A DNA stretch of 64,000 bases, from positions 62,001 to 126,000 of the forward strand of contig JAHLYW010000046.1 of NCBI GenBank assembly GCA_025128135.1. The letters run 5' to 3'. The stretch's first letter is position 1. Every line of letters starts with the position of its first letter. Positions 62,665-64,000 of the stretch are shown here, piece by piece. The notes under the pieces are model-generated. The model did not search any database. It saw only the letters and a program-made list of their open reading frames with translations, and was not told the DNA's origin. Both the position numbers and the translations under genes were made by a program. Source of the stretch: Synechococcus sp. CS-1325. GTDB lineage: Bacteria > Cyanobacteriota > Cyanobacteriia > PCC-6307 > Cyanobiaceae.

Positions 62665-64000
62665 TCAATCGAGCATCGCCGCCTCCAGGCTGGCGCGGAG
62701 CACGTCGGTCAGCTGATCCACCGCGAGGCGGCGATCGCGGCGGTAGTCGGCCAAGCGTGGGCCGGCTTCGATCGGTTCCCCGACGATGATCCTCACCTGC
62801 CGCGCCGCCGGGGCCGGCGGCCGCTCGCCCCGCCGGCCCCGGATCCAGGCGATCGCATCCCACAGGATCAGCAGAACCTCAAGGTAGCGATCGACGCTGG
62901 GTTTTTCGGCCACATAGGCATCTCCCATCGAGGCGAAGTACTCGACCAGGCGCATGTGGTCGAGGTGGCGGGCCGCTTCGACGGCACACCAGTCGGCCAG
63001 GCTGCGCTCAAGGGGGGCGCAGGCGGCCAGGTCGTCGCGGTAAATCGCCTGCCAACCGGCCTGCTCGATCCGGCGGCAGCGCTCCAGGATCGTGCCCCTC
63101 GGCTGCAGATCGAAGTGGGATTCCGCTGCCGCAAGGGCCGTTGCCTGGAGCCTGCTCAGGCGGGCCGAGAGGGCGGGATCGCCGGGGGTCAGCCCAGGCT
63201 CCTCGCCGCTGCCCAGCCGGTAGAAGTGTTCCAGCTGGGTGAGCAAGCGGCCGGAGATCAGCAGCAGACGGCCGTAGCGGTGGTCGGCCTCCTCGGTGGG
63301 AAGGGCCGGCGCCCCGGCAGGGGGGAGCGTGATGCCCAGCACGCCCTCCAGGGCGGTGAGCAACCGGTCGATCGGTGCCCAGTCCCGATGCAGCAGGCTG
63401 TAGCGCAGCACGACCGGCACGATCACAACCCGCTCTTCCCGCCCTTCGGCCACGAGATCTTCGCAGCACCAGAACGCCATCTGGGCCAGGCCAGGCTCCA
63501 GGGGGCCCAGCAGTTCGTCGTGGTTGTTGGTGGCCCCCTCCGGCGCGATCGCCAGGGGGAAAGGGCCCGAGCAGAGCAGATGGCGGGCCGTCTTCAAGGC
63601 CCGGCGGTCGAGCCTGCCGCGCTGGATCGGGACTCCACCCAGCCTGGCCAGCATCCAGCCGGCGGCGGCACCGGCCCAGAGGGGGATTCCCCGGTCGTAG
63701 AGGAACTGGCTGTGCACCGGATGGGCCAGCCGGATGCCATGGCGGCGGGCCGCCCGGGGCACCTCCTTCCAGAGCAGCTGGGCCATCACCAGCGGATCCG
63801 TGGTGCTCGGATGCCGGAAGGCGATCAGCAGGCGCACCTCACCGTTCTGGGCCGCGGCGCACAACTCCGCCAGCTCCACCACGCCGCTCACCGCACCGAT
63901 GCCGATCCGCCGTGAGCCGAGCACGGCCGGCAGGGCCAGCCGGCAGAGGCGATGCAGCCAGGGCGTGTAGGCCGGCTGGATGAAGCCCAGGGCGGGCTGG
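62665..64000 (-). CDS. PlsC-type glycerol acyltransferase, partial
   Basis: The minus frame is open past the right edge, so the N-terminus is missing; about 445 residues are visible. An H-x4-D box occurs as LIAFRHPSTTDPLVM and APEGATNN is the second acyltransferase motif, with PLWAGAAAGWMLARLGGVPIQRGRLDRRALK between them. The C-terminal 200 residues are a helical extension typical of a cyanobacterial group of 1-acylglycerol-phosphate acyltransferase-like proteins. It may make phosphatidic acid. Confidence 0.82.
   Translation of the reverse strand, partial: QPALGFIQPAYTPWLHRLCRLALPAVLGSRRIGIGAVSGVVELAELCAAAQNGEVRLLIAFRHPSTTDPLVMAQLLWKEVPRAARRHGIRLAHPVHSQFLYDRGIPLWAGAAAGWMLARLGGVPIQRGRLDRRALKTARHLLCSGPFPLAIAPEGATNNHDELLGPLEPGLAQMAFWCCEDLVAEGREERVVIVPVVLRYSLLHRDWAPIDRLLTALEGVLGITLPPAGAPALPTEEADHRYGRLLLISGRLLTQLEHFYRLGSGEEPGLTPGDPALSARLSRLQATALAAAESHFDLQPRGTILERCRRIEQAGWQAIYRDDLAACAPLERSLADWCAVEAARHLDHMRLVEYFASMGDAYVAEKPSVDRYLEVLLILWDAIAWIRGRRGERPPAPAARQVRIIVGEPIEAGPRLADYRRDRRLAVDQLTDVLRASLEAAMLD

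Overview
The window looks like chromosome from a high-GC unicellular picocyanobacterium (Synechococcus/Cyanobium-like). Supporting this are a plastid-lipid-associated/fibrillin-type protein, a short SepF, an RRM protein with a glycine-rich tail, a long-form LrtA/HPF, a YlqD protein, a Nit6803-type nitrilase operon, an inner-membrane PiT/DUF47 phosphate pair and GCGATCGC octamers. No tRNA, rRNA or CRISPR array was found. The exact genus is inference.

Layout. 1-11 kb: a CaiB-type CoA-transferase running off the left edge, a decayed brnTA toxin-antitoxin pair, a truncated hxlR/qorB divergent pair, DUF429 and DUF6880 genes, mscL, a broken vapBC, an intact yefM-yoeB and valS. 11-29 kb is an accessory zone. 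It holds a vapC pair and a TauE/SafE permease, then seven sites with the architecture of integron attC sites, all reading on the minus strand. They delimit minus-strand cassettes: a decayed type I restriction locus whose AlbA-type ATPase gene is split by an IS3-family element, mazEF, two RelE/ParE-type pairs, hicAB, a type II-like methyltransferase/nuclease pair, and a DUF4062 protein. No integrase gene lies in the window, so this is either a CALIN-type array (attC cluster lacking an integrase) or the distal part of an integron. A homologous ~148-bp repeat sits at the upstream edge of each of the two cassette blocks. Between the blocks lie an alpha/beta hydrolase, an MprF-like protein, a DUF1003 protein, a diverged copy of the valS 5' end, and a hipBA pair flanked by 52-bp direct repeats inside a broken DUF2063 gene.

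29-36 kb: a 2OG-Fe(II) oxygenase, a PiT transporter with its DUF47 partner, an SDR enzyme, a solute-binding lipoprotein and an MscS channel, ending in a second hsdM remnant. 36.3-46.3 kb: an extended Nit1-type nitrogen-starvation cluster. On the minus strand are a Sll0783-like protein, nitrilase, radical SAM, GNAT, AIR-synthase-like, MSMEG_0570-like and HPP genes. Divergent on the plus strand are an MSMEG_0569-like flavoprotein, a desaturase, a MetX-like hydrolase and a glutamine-synthetase-family enzyme. Tight overlaps suggest two divergent operons.

46-64 kb is ordinary housekeeping sequence: HAD phosphatase, sepF-like, fibrillin-type, RRM protein with a clear terminator, lnt, FKBP, sodB, queA, PDH E2, ylqD-like, acyl-activating enzyme, lipB, hpf/lrtA, deoC, recO, an MFS transporter, a GT4 glycosyltransferase and a PlsC-type acyltransferase cut by the right edge.
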